From contig CALVGN010000041.1 of NCBI GenBank assembly GCA_944327105.1, forward strand, positions 1 to 38,581: a stretch of 38,581 nucleotides of DNA, given 5' to 3'. A program made the position numbers and the translations under genes. This document shows positions 30,764 through 38,386 of this stretch, one piece after another. This stretch comes from an uncultured Erysipelotrichaceae bacterium (GTDB lineage: Bacteria; Bacillota_I; Bacilli_A; Erysipelotrichales; Erysipelotrichaceae). The notes beneath the pieces are model-generated. The model was not told the DNA's origin, ran no database searches, and saw only the letters and a program-made list of their open reading frames with translations. The number at the start of each line of letters is the position of its first letter. The stretch's first letter is position 1.

Positions 30764-31351
30764 ATGCCCATAGAAGAGTTGAGTCAATTGTACCGTTCGC
30801 GTTCATTTGGCTTTTATTATTGTGATTCAAAAGCCGATGCACTGGCTTTGGTCAAAGCGTTGATCCCCAAAGGTTCCACTACATCGATCGGCGGATCCGT
30901 TACCTTGCAGCAATGTGGCATCCAGAATTGGCTGGAAACATGGTTCATGGGAAAATATCTGGATCGCTACGCCCAAAAGGGGGATGAAGTGTTCAAGGCG
31001 GCATTGACGTGCGATACATATCTGACCAGTTGCAATGCATTGACCCGATCCGGTTCCCTTCATTTTATGGATCGTACCGGCAACCGCGTTGCGGCGATAG
31101 CGTATGGTCCCAAACAGGTATTGGTCGTGAGCGGGATCAATAAGCTGGTGGATGATGATACTGCCGCATTGCAACGGATCAAAACCATCGCCGCACCACT
31201 TAACGCCAAACGGCTCAATGTTGTCTGTCCCTGTGTTAAAGGGTGTTGCCAGTATGATCCAAACTGTCTGTGTCAGAAGTATCTGAAGATCGAGCAGGGG
31301 ATGAACCGACGCATCAAAGTGATCCTGATCAATGAATCATTGGGTTATTAA
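30764..31351 (+). CDS. LUD-domain (LutC/YkgG-like) protein
   Basis: The start is placed at ATG 30764 (MPIEELSQLYRSRSFGFYYC). The 195-residue product matches the LUD / DUF162 fold seen in LutC-type lactate-utilisation proteins and in stand-alone proteins: ALALVKALIPKGSTTSIGGS near residue 27-45, ALTCDTYLTSCNALTRSGSL near 80, DRTGNRVAAIAYGPKQVLVV near 105, then NKLVDDDTAALQRIKTIAAP. The C-terminus is Cys-rich (VVCPCVKGCCQYDPNCLC), suggesting metal binding, and is unlike the usual LUD tail. No lutA or lutB is adjacent, so lactate oxidation is not implied. There is no Shine-Dalgarno sequence before the ATG. Confidence 0.8.
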   Translation: MPIEELSQLYRSRSFGFYYCDSKADALALVKALIPKGSTTSIGGSVTLQQCGIQNWLETWFMGKYLDRYAQKGDEVFKAALTCDTYLTSCNALTRSGSLHFMDRTGNRVAAIAYGPKQVLVVSGINKLVDDDTAALQRIKTIAAPLNAKRLNVVCPCVKGCCQYDPNCLCQKYLKIEQGMNRRIKVILINESLGY

Positions 31352-31360
31352 GGAGTTTTC

Positions 31361-31834
31361 ATGGATATATTGTTTATTGTCTATCTGGGTATCGGTATTT
31401 TTATCGCATACCTTTTATACGGTCAGATCCGTTTCGTGAAACTGTATGCCAAATGGAATACGGTATTGCGCATCATCATGTGGATCTTGGCTGGGATATT
31501 GTTTATCTTTAGCTGGTTTGGTCCGACCATCAATGAAACGATCCGAAATTTATCTTGTGCTGTGGTATGTGGATTGTTCGGAGCACTCAACGAAGGCATC
31601 GCACCGGAAGGCATCTATGCCAATTCCACCAAAATCCCATGGAATGCGGTATCGGCGTATGATATCCAATCCAAAGACAAGGAATGTGATTTGGTGCTGT
31701 TATTCAACACGGTGGATAAAAAAGGCAGAGTATCCAATCAGAATGTAACGATCCGTTTTTCAAAGAAAAACGAAGCTTCCATGAAAAACATGGTCGAATC
31801 ACACATCAAGAAGAAATATCGGAGAATGAAGTAG
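31361..31834 (+). CDS. small membrane protein with cytoplasmic PH-like domain, function unknown
   Basis: The 157 residues contain three hydrophobic segments (DILFIVYLGIGIFIAYLLYG, IIMWILAGILFIFSWFG and the SCAVVCGLFGAL region) followed by a soluble domain. EGIYANSTKIPWNAVSAYDI starts a beta-rich domain resembling DUF5673/PH-like membrane-protein modules, where the Trp-containing strand is typical. It ends in a basic coiled tail (SHIKKKYRRMK). AAGGAG precedes ATG 31361, 10 bases after the LUD gene stop, and ktrB begins four bases after its own stop, so it is in the same transcript as both. No specific role can be named; a part in K+ transport control is only a guess from position. Confidence 0.75.
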   Translation: MDILFIVYLGIGIFIAYLLYGQIRFVKLYAKWNTVLRIIMWILAGILFIFSWFGPTINETIRNLSCAVVCGLFGALNEGIAPEGIYANSTKIPWNAVSAYDIQSKDKECDLVLLFNTVDKKGRVSNQNVTIRFSKKNEASMKNMVESHIKKKYRRMK

Positions 31835-31838
31835 AAGT

Positions 31839-33227
31839 ATGCGTAGTCGACGAATTCAAATCATGCGAAAACTCGGTACGACACGTTTGGTCGTACTCAG
31901 TTTCGTTTTTGTGGTATTTACCGGAGCCTGTATGCTCGCTTTACCATGGTCCAACCAAGTTGATGGCGTACGATTCATCGATCATCTGTTCGTGGCCACC
32001 TCCGCAACCTGTGTGACCGGCTTGGTCCCCTATGCCATCGTGGACCACTACACCTTGTTTGGTCAATGTGTGATCATCTGGCTGATGCAGGTCGGTGGAC
32101 TTGGATTGATGACATTGATCGTATTTTTCATGACCATGATGAAGGAGCGATTGTTTCAGGGAGAAAAGAAACTGATGCACGACTCCCTCAATACCCGCTC
32201 ATTGCGTGAGATTCCGAAATATGTCCGTCGGATTTTCAAATATACGTTTATTTTTGAAGGATGTGGGGCATTGCTGTTGATGATCGATTTCATTCCGCGT
32301 TTTGGAGTCCCTCAAGGTATATTCAATAGTATTTTTACGGCAGTCAGTGCTTTCTGTAACGCTGGTTTGGATAATTTTGCGCCCACATCATTGATTGGTT
32401 TTGTCACCAATCCGTTGATCAACATCGTGATCGCCGCATTGATCATCATGGGTGGATTGGGATTCAGCGTCTGGTTTGATTTATGTGATCATTTCTTTGC
32501 CTGTGCCCGTCAGGGCTTTCGTGGCATCAAGCAGATGGTACGAAAACTGTCGATCCATACCAAGATCGTCATTATTGCGACCACCATTTTGATCGTTGGT
32601 GGCACGATCCTTTTCTATATCATTGAATTTGATAACCCAGCCACATTGGGACAATTGAACCCATTTGAAAAAATCTATCCGGCATTCTTTACTTCCGTGA
32701 CATTGCGTACTGCCGGTTTCAGTACCATCGATATGGCATCGACCCATCCATTATCCCAATTGTTGATGTGTCTGTGGATGCTGATCGGTGGCTCACCCGG
32801 CGGTACAGCGGGTGGTATCAAGACCACCAGTGCCGTGGTATTGATTCTGACCATGATCGGTTTGATGCATGATGAAGATGCCGATGTGAACTTGTTTCGT
32901 CGTCGCATTTCCAGAAAAACATTTTTACATGCATTCATGATCCTGGCGTATTATGTGATGTTTCTATTTGTTGGTGTGGCCATCATGCTAGTCAGTGAAC
33001 CATCGTTATCATTGATGGAGATCGTATATGAATGCATCTCGGCGATCGCTACGGTTGGATTGAGTTTGAACGTCTCACCGGGATTAAGTGATGTCGGCAA
33101 GATCGTGATCATCGCGTTGATGTTATTTGGACGTTGTGGTCCGATCACCATCATGTGCAGCATGTTTACCACGAACGGGAAACGAACGGAACGTCATTTC
33201 CCGCAAGCGGACGTATTGATCGGTTGA
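31839..33227 (+). CDS. ktrB: K+ uptake channel subunit, KtrB/TrkH family
   Basis: This is the ion-conducting membrane subunit of a Ktr/Trk potassium uptake system. The 462 residues form four M1-P-M2 repeats whose selectivity loops are visible: ATSATCVTGLVP, VSAFCNAGLDNF, TLRTAGFSTIDM and SAIATVGLSLNV, each with its conserved Gly. The PGGTAGGIKTTSAV motif near residue 325 is diagnostic. The ATG at 31839 has only a weak site (GAGAATGAAGTAGAAG), and an in-frame ATG at 31863 is an alternative. The length is typical of KtrB. The regulatory partner ktrA follows 28 bases later, so the pair is complete. Confidence 0.95.
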   Translation: MRSRRIQIMRKLGTTRLVVLSFVFVVFTGACMLALPWSNQVDGVRFIDHLFVATSATCVTGLVPYAIVDHYTLFGQCVIIWLMQVGGLGLMTLIVFFMTMMKERLFQGEKKLMHDSLNTRSLREIPKYVRRIFKYTFIFEGCGALLLMIDFIPRFGVPQGIFNSIFTAVSAFCNAGLDNFAPTSLIGFVTNPLINIVIAALIIMGGLGFSVWFDLCDHFFACARQGFRGIKQMVRKLSIHTKIVIIATTILIVGGTILFYIIEFDNPATLGQLNPFEKIYPAFFTSVTLRTAGFSTIDMASTHPLSQLLMCLWMLIGGSPGGTAGGIKTTSAVVLILTMIGLMHDEDADVNLFRRRISRKTFLHAFMILAYYVMFLFVGVAIMLVSEPSLSLMEIVYECISAIATVGLSLNVSPGLSDVGKIVIIALMLFGRCGPITIMCSMFTTNGKRTERHFPQADVLIG

Positions 33228-33255
33228 TAGTATTCAACCAAAGAAAGGAAATCTT

Positions 33256-33915
33256 ATGAAACGCGAAAAATTCTGTATTCTTGGTTTAGGCATCTTTGGT
33301 TCGACCATTGCCACCCATTTATCTCAAAGAGGTTGCGATGTCATCGCTGTGGACATGGATGGTTCCTGTGTGGAACGATTGGCGGACATCTGCGAAGCCG
33401 TACAGGCTGATTTTACCGATTTGAGTCAATTGCAGGACTTAGGTATCGAAGATGTGGATTGTGCGGTGGTCGCCACCGGCAGTCATCTGGAACAGTCCAT
33501 CCTCGGTGTGTTGAATTTAAAGGAACTCGGTGTCCCATATATCATTGCCAAGGCTAAAAACCGCAAATATGCGACGGTATTGACCAAATTAGGGGTGGAT
33601 CGAGTCATCCAGCCGGAAAAGGAAAGTGGAAAACGGATCGCCAAATTACTGTCCAGTTCCAATCTGGCCGATATCGTTGAATTAGATCCCAATACATTGC
33701 TGGCTGAACTCGTCGCACCTGCCAGCTGGATCGGCAAATCCATCATCGAACTGGATCTGCGCAATCGCTATGGCGTCAACATCATCGGCATCAAAAAAGG
33801 AGTAGAAGGCCGCCTGTCCATTCTGCTGGATGCGACTACCGTGATCGAAAAGGGCGATAATATCGTCTTTATCGGTACAAACGAAGCTGTTGAACGGCTG
33901 AACAACATTGACTGA
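33256..33915 (+). CDS. ktrA: K+ uptake regulatory subunit, KtrA/TrkA family
   Basis: A peripheral RCK protein that gates KtrB through nucleotide binding. The 219 residues have the Rossmann RCK_N domain (FCILGLGIFGSTIATHLSQR, acidic Asp at the end of beta 2 in VIAVDMD) and the RCK_C domain from about residue 135 (LAELVAPASWIGKSIIELDL, VIEKGDNIVFIGTNEAVERL). RCK_C domains of this type often bind c-di-AMP, but no riboswitch for it was seen upstream. GAAAGGAA precedes ATG 33256. The stop codon is followed by a region with paired ACATTG/CAATGT repeats. Confidence 0.95.
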   Translation: MKREKFCILGLGIFGSTIATHLSQRGCDVIAVDMDGSCVERLADICEAVQADFTDLSQLQDLGIEDVDCAVVATGSHLEQSILGVLNLKELGVPYIIAKAKNRKYATVLTKLGVDRVIQPEKESGKRIAKLLSSSNLADIVELDPNTLLAELVAPASWIGKSIIELDLRNRYGVNIIGIKKGVEGRLSILLDATTVIEKGDNIVFIGTNEAVERLNNID

Positions 33916-33997
33916 TTTTATTCAATGTAAACTCTTACATTTTCTTTCATCATTTTCATGACAACATTGCTTCCCAATGTTAAATTCACGTTATAAT
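33905..33997 (+). promoter_or_regulatory. candidate operator/promoter region of the ankyrin-EF-G operon
   Basis: Two inverted repeats share the half-site ACATTG/CAATGT: ACATTGA (33905-33911) with TCAATGT (33922-33928), and AACATTG (33963-33969) with CAATGTT (33975-33981). A perfect TATAAT (33992-33997) follows. The second repeat covers the weak -35 (TTGCTT). The first overlaps the last codons of ktrA. Confidence 0.5.
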
Positions 33998-34036
33998 GAA
34001 GGCATCAAAAACGTGATACAAAGGAGGAACAACATC

Positions 34037-34705
34037 ATGAATTTGGATGAGAAGATGTTCTGGGACGGTGCCGCACATGGCGAATTGGATACCGTCCAGG
34101 CTGCTGTCAAAAAAGGCGTCGACGTCAACATGACCAATGCGGAAGGTCGCAGCGCGCTTATGCGTACGGCCAAACGCGGTCATCAGGATGTCGTACGCTT
34201 TTTAATTACTAGCGGAGCCAACGTCAATGCCGTAGATAAAAACGGCAAGACCGCATTGATGGGTGCGGCCAAAAAAGGAGAATTGGAAATCTGTCGCATG
34301 CTGCTGGATGCCGGTGCGAACGTCAATGCCCGTGACAACAACGGTCGTACAGCTTTGCTGCGTGCTGCATTTTTAGGCCACGTCAAAGTCGTGGAATTTC
34401 TCATCGAACGCGGTGGTGATGTCAATTGTGCCGATTCACTTGGCCGTACTTGCCTGATGGAGGCTGTGACCACCGTGCGCAAAGATATGGTCGATGTGCT
34501 GATGGCCCATGGTGCCAACATCAATGCCAAAGATTGCCGCGGCTGCACCGCATTGATGCGTGCCGCATATGCGGGTGACCCGGATATGGTCAAGTATCTG
34601 GTCGAAATGGGGGCAGATAAGACCATTGCCGATAATAACGGTGTCACGGCGATCCATTATGCCCGCAGTGAATGTGTGGATCAGTTGAAAGGATGGTTGG
34701 CTTAA
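34037..34705 (+). CDS. ankyrin-repeat protein
   Basis: The start is placed at ATG 34037, nine bases after AAGGAGG (34021-34027); the longer open frame from 33977 has no site. The 222 residues consist almost entirely of six to seven 33-residue ankyrin repeats, each with the pattern GRTALMRAA.GHxxVVxFLIxxGANVNAxDxN (for example KNGKTALMGAAKKGELEICR and NNGRTALLRAAFLGHVKVVE). There is no signal peptide or membrane segment, so it is likely a cytoplasmic binding protein; the partner is unknown. It precedes and overlaps (TAATG) an EF-G-like GTPase, so the two are translationally coupled. Confidence 0.93.
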   Translation: MNLDEKMFWDGAAHGELDTVQAAVKKGVDVNMTNAEGRSALMRTAKRGHQDVVRFLITSGANVNAVDKNGKTALMGAAKKGELEICRMLLDAGANVNARDNNGRTALLRAAFLGHVKVVEFLIERGGDVNCADSLGRTCLMEAVTTVRKDMVDVLMAHGANINAKDCRGCTALMRAAYAGDPDMVKYLVEMGADKTIADNNGVTAIHYARSECVDQLKGWLA

Positions 34706-36768
34706 TGAAAGACTATCATGCAAAAGATATCCGCAATGTCACATTGCTTGGCCACAATGGCGCCGGCAAGACCAGTCTGATCGAATCCATTCTTGCCTAT
34801 ACCCAAACCATTCCATCGATGGGTTCCGTTGCCAAAGGCAATACGGTATGCGATTTTGATACCGATTGCATCGAACGGCAAACCAGCTGCTACTGTTGCC
34901 TGGCACCAGTGGAATGGAAAGGCGTCAAGATCAATTTCATCGACACGCCGGGATATCTGGATTATGCCGCAGATCGTATGGCCGGGTTAAGCGTGGGGGA
35001 TAACGTATTGGTCGTGGTCGATGGCAAAGCGGGGATCCAAAGCGGAACCGAGCGAGCCGTTCGAGATGCGCGCAAACGCGGTTTGCCGACGATCTTCTTT
35101 ATCAACAAAATGGATGATCCCACAGCCAGTTTTGATAAAACATATGCTGCATTGCACGAAACATTCGGAAAAAGCGTGATCCCGTTTGAAATGCCGATCA
35201 TCAATGATCATAAAGTGGTCGGTTCTGTCAATATTCTGCGACGCAAAGCCTGGTATTACGATGATGCCGAAAATGCAAAGGAAGTGCCGGCAGATATGGC
35301 GGATACGGTCGAAGAATATTACAACCAGATCGCCGAAGCGATCGCGATGAGCGATGATGTGCTGATGGAAAAATTCTTCTCCGGTGAAGAATTCAGTGAT
35401 GAAGAACTGGTCCAGGGACTTTCCTTTGGTGTGGCCAATGGTGAGATCGAGCCGGTATTCAGTGGCAGTGCGCTGCAGCAAACCGGAATCTACCGCTTGT
35501 TGGATCTTTTGCGTGAATACTTCCCGGCTTATGAAGAGTTGGGCAGCATCGAAGCATTAGATGATCATGATCAACCAGTGGCATTGAAAACCAGTGAAGA
35601 CGAGATTGTTACAGCACAGATTTTCAAAACCATCATCGACCCGTATGTCGGTCGCATCAGTTATCTGAAAGTCAAAACCGGTGTGTTGGCCAGCGGCAGC
35701 GTCGTTTACAATCCTTTGACCGATACGGAAGAGCCGATCATGCAGGTGTATGCATTACGCGGCAAAGTCCAGATGGCGGTTGGCAAACTGTTTACCGGTG
35801 ATATCGGTGTCGTGGTCAAATTAAACAATACATTTACCAATGACACTCTGTGTGCCAAAGGTAGCAGTGTCCATTATCCACCGGTGGAGTTCCCCAAACC
35901 GATGTTGGCCAAGGCCATTGCACCGAAAACCAAAAGTGATGAAGACAAGATGAGTACCGCATTGAACCGGATGGTTCAGGAAGACATGAGTCTGAAAGTG
36001 GTGCTCAATAAAGAAACCGGACAGCAGTTGCTGTATGGTGTGGGTGAACAGCATATCGATCTGATCTTGAAAAAGCTCAAAAGCAAATTCAAGGTGGAAG
36101 TCACGACCAGCGACCCATTGACGCAATACCGCGAAACGATCACCAAAACCGTCACGGCGCAAGGCAAACATAAAAAACAGACGGGTGGCGCCGGACAGTA
36201 TGGAGATGTCGTGGTGACATTTGAACCATGGGATTGCGAAGACATGGTATTTGAAGAAAAAGTATTCGGTGGTGCCGTTCCAAAACAATACTTCCCAGCT
36301 GTCGAAGCCGGATTGCGTGAGTGCATGAACAAGGGTGTATTGGCTGGATACAAAGTAGTGGGAGTCAAAGCCACATTGATCGATGGTTCTTACCATGAAG
36401 TCGATTCCAAGGACATCGCATTCAAAGCGGCAGCCCGGCTTGCGTATAACAATGCCATGCCGCAAGCCAATCCGATTTTGCTTGAACCGATCGGAAATGT
36501 TGAAGTCCAGGTTCCGGAAAGTTATACCGGAGACATCATTGCCGATTTGAATAAAAAACGCGGCATGATCGTCGATATGGGAACCAATACGGACGGCTTG
36601 ACCGTGATCCATGCTCAAGTTCCAATGGCAGAAATGAACAATTATGCCATCGAATTACGCTCGATCGCTCAAGGTCGTGGGGATTATACGATCGAATTCG
36701 ATCGTTATGAACCGGTACCGGCATTCTTGCAGGAAAAATTGGTCGAAAAAGTCAAACGCAACGATTGA
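34705..36768 (+). CDS. EF-G-like translational GTPase (EF-G2 subfamily)
   Basis: The start is ATG 34705 (MKDYHAKDIRNVTLLGHNGA), overlapping the ankyrin stop by one base; the frame is open upstream within the ankyrin gene but has no site. The 687 residues have the EF-G five-domain layout. The P-loop is GHNGAGKTS (from residue 16), the switch II motif is DTPGYLDY near 79-86, and NKMD lies near 133. Domains IV-V follow (GGAGQYGDVVVTFEPW, LLEPIGNVEVQVPESY). The canonical EF-G has DTPGHVDF; here the His that positions the attacking water is Tyr, as in the EF-G2-like branch, so it is not the main translocase. Its role is unknown; ribosome binding without classical translocation is likely. Confidence 0.9.
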   Translation: MKDYHAKDIRNVTLLGHNGAGKTSLIESILAYTQTIPSMGSVAKGNTVCDFDTDCIERQTSCYCCLAPVEWKGVKINFIDTPGYLDYAADRMAGLSVGDNVLVVVDGKAGIQSGTERAVRDARKRGLPTIFFINKMDDPTASFDKTYAALHETFGKSVIPFEMPIINDHKVVGSVNILRRKAWYYDDAENAKEVPADMADTVEEYYNQIAEAIAMSDDVLMEKFFSGEEFSDEELVQGLSFGVANGEIEPVFSGSALQQTGIYRLLDLLREYFPAYEELGSIEALDDHDQPVALKTSEDEIVTAQIFKTIIDPYVGRISYLKVKTGVLASGSVVYNPLTDTEEPIMQVYALRGKVQMAVGKLFTGDIGVVVKLNNTFTNDTLCAKGSSVHYPPVEFPKPMLAKAIAPKTKSDEDKMSTALNRMVQEDMSLKVVLNKETGQQLLYGVGEQHIDLILKKLKSKFKVEVTTSDPLTQYRETITKTVTAQGKHKKQTGGAGQYGDVVVTFEPWDCEDMVFEEKVFGGAVPKQYFPAVEAGLRECMNKGVLAGYKVVGVKATLIDGSYHEVDSKDIAFKAAARLAYNNAMPQANPILLEPIGNVEVQVPESYTGDIIADLNKKRGMIVDMGTNTDGLTVIHAQVPMAEMNNYAIELRSIAQGRGDYTIEFDRYEPVPAFLQEKLVEKVKRND

Positions 36769-36787
36769 TCCTTGTGTATTCGACAAG

Positions 36788-36815
36788 CAAAGCGGGGTGG
36801 AACCATCCCGCTTTG
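36788..36815 (+). terminator. hairpin terminator after the EF-G-like gene
   Basis: CAAAGCGGGGTGG and CCATCCCGCTTTG around AA, with one G-T pair. The T tail is short. Confidence 0.65.
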
Positions 36816-36885
36816 TTCACGATTTTTATTGCATTTGCATCGTGAATTGCGTATGATTTATGGGCATTGAAATTGGAGGTGGATT

Positions 36886-37038
36886 ATGCCTAGAGATAAT
36901 ATCACGTTGAAGTGCTCGGTTTGCGGTGAAGAAAATTACATTTCCACCCGCAACAAGAAAAAGCATACCGAAAAGCTGGAAACCCAGAAATATTGCCCGG
37001 TGTGCCGCAAGAAAACGTTGCATAAAGAAAAGAAATAA
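36886..37038 (+). CDS. rpmG: 50S ribosomal protein L33
   Basis: A 50-residue basic protein, [20 protein letters not shown] then [20 protein letters not shown], of the zinc-binding (CxxC...CxxC) L33 type. GGAGGT lies just before ATG 36886. It is often found upstream of secE-nusG; here it is alone and ends in its own terminator. It is small enough to be missed by an ORF length cutoff. Confidence 0.95.
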   Translation: MPRDNITLKCSVCGEENYISTRNKKKHTEKLETQKYCPVCRKKTLHKEKK

Positions 37039-37043
37039 GAATC

Positions 37044-37070
37044 AAGACGACAGTGGTCGTCTTTTCTTTT
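37044..37070 (+). terminator. intrinsic terminator of rpmG
   Basis: AAGACGAC and GTCGTCTT around AGTG, followed by TTCTTTT. Confidence 0.9.
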
Positions 37071-37141
37071 GTTTGCGTTAGGTCTGATTCGATTCGCTTT
37101 GCTTTTTACGTTAAAATGGAAACATCAAAAGGAAAAAGATT

Positions 37142-37756
37142 ATGGAAGTCAAATGTATCAATAATGCCGCGAGTGACAACAACACCTATATCATTACGCA
37201 AAACCAACATGCGTTGATCATCGATCCCTCATGTACGGATGGTCGTATCCAATCGACTTTATCGCCGTTGAGCGTGGATATGATTTTTCTGACCCATGGT
37301 CATTACGATCACTTTACGGGATTGATGCCATTGCATCGCAAATATGCGGATGTGCCGATTTATCTTAATGCGGCTGATCATGGTCTGGCTGCGGGGGATC
37401 CGCCGTTATTTGGTAATCATAATCAAATTCGCATCGATCCCTTGATTTTAACGGATCTATCGGAAGGGACGATCCATTGGCAAGGGATGGATATCGATAT
37501 TTATCATATGCCCGGACACTCCCCGGGGTCTTTGGTTTATCATATCGGACAGTATCTGTTTACCGGGGATGTTTTATTTGATGATTCCATCGGGCGAGAT
37601 GATTTGCCCCTTGGCAATGGGATGGATCTGCGCAATTCGTTGAAACGATTCGCAATGTTTGATGGTTCGACCATCATCTGCCCGGGGCATGGCCCTGATT
37701 CAACCATGGACCAACAGTGGAAAACCAATCCCTATCTGATGCATATTCACCATTAA
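37142..37756 (+). CDS. metallo-beta-lactamase-fold hydrolase (glyoxalase II-like)
   Basis: The 204 residues have the MBL metal site: THGHYDH (His52, His54, Asp56, His57), MPGHSPGSLVYH near residue 125, LFTGDVLFDDSIGRDDLP near 140-155 and IICPGHGPDSTMDQQ near 178-190. The short single-domain form is that of the YcbL/glyoxalase II-like group, which hydrolyses thioesters such as S-lactoylglutathione; the true substrate cannot be set from sequence. AAAGGAAAAAG precedes ATG 37142. It stands alone after rpmG, with a 207-base gap to the antiporter gene. Confidence 0.88.
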   Translation: MEVKCINNAASDNNTYIITQNQHALIIDPSCTDGRIQSTLSPLSVDMIFLTHGHYDHFTGLMPLHRKYADVPIYLNAADHGLAAGDPPLFGNHNQIRIDPLILTDLSEGTIHWQGMDIDIYHMPGHSPGSLVYHIGQYLFTGDVLFDDSIGRDDLPLGNGMDLRNSLKRFAMFDGSTIICPGHGPDSTMDQQWKTNPYLMHIHH

Positions 37757-37963
37757 AATTTGTATTGATCAGAAATAATTGTTGCGGCAACGTGATTTGA
37801 TCATCGATGAGTGATCACTTCCATGTTCCGATCATGCATTTATTTGCTGTTTTGATGGTTCGATCTTGTTGATTGGCAAATCGGCTCAATCGCGATCATT
37901 GCCACAAACTGTCTTTTGTTGGTAGGCGACATTTGGATATCCTGGCAATAGAAAAGAGGTTTT
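37757..37963 (+). other. 207-base leader region of the antiporter gene, no gene seen
   Basis: No open frame or known RNA motif is recognised. It contains a short inverted repeat, TGATCA around 37799-37818, and one incomplete copy of the dispersed palindrome (ATGGTTCGATC near 37856). I looked for a c-di-AMP or fluoride riboswitch because an ion antiporter follows and saw neither. Confidence 0.4.
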
Positions 37964-38386
37964 GTGACACAAGTTATCTTATTTGTTGCCATCGTCTTAC
38001 TGGCATGCTCACTTTTGAAGAAATTATCGAGTCGATTGGGTGTACCGTCACTTTTGCTTTTTATTGTCCTGGGGATGCTGATGGGGAGTGATGGTATCTT
38101 TAAGATCCAATTCGATAATTATTACTTTGCCCAGACGATCAGTTCGATTGCGCTTATCGTGATCATGTTCACGGGTGGTTTCGAGACGAGTTTTGAGATG
38201 GCGAAACCAGTCGCTTTCAGAGCCATAATCCTGAGCAGCTTAGGTACCATCTTGACGGCTTTTATGGTCGGCGTGTTTTGTTATTTCATTTTGCAGATGA
38301 GTTTGCTTGAAGGAATGCTTTGCGGCGCTGTTTTGGCTTCGACTGACGCTGCCAGTGTTTTTTCGATCTTACCAAATTCGCCGTAA
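37964..38386 (+). pseudogene. NhaP2/CvrA-type K+(Na+)/H+ antiporter, interrupted by an IS608-like element
   Basis: A GTG start at 37964 follows AAGAGGT. The N-terminal 136 residues have four to five transmembrane segments and match the cation:proton antiporter-1 family: SSRLGVPSLLLFIVLGMLMG, then SDGIFKIQFDNY, ALIVIMFTGGFETSF and CGAVLASTDAASVFSIL. Family members run to about 480-580 residues. The frame then reads straight into insertion-sequence DNA and stops at 38386 after only four foreign residues. The break falls right after a TTAC (38369-38372), the target of IS608-like elements. A K+/H+ antiporter near ktrB-ktrA fits K+ homeostasis. The rest of the gene, if it survives, is beyond the window. 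Confidence 0.8.

Noticed and set aside
35821-36618. 265-codon open frame antisense to the EF-G-like gene
   Set aside because: Same kind of shadow frame; low-quality composition, no start signals, and the sense strand encodes a clear GTPase.
37757-37963. Riboswitch upstream of the K+/H+ antiporter gene
   Set aside because: No conserved core of the c-di-AMP, fluoride, Mg2+ or Mn2+ riboswitches could be aligned by eye.
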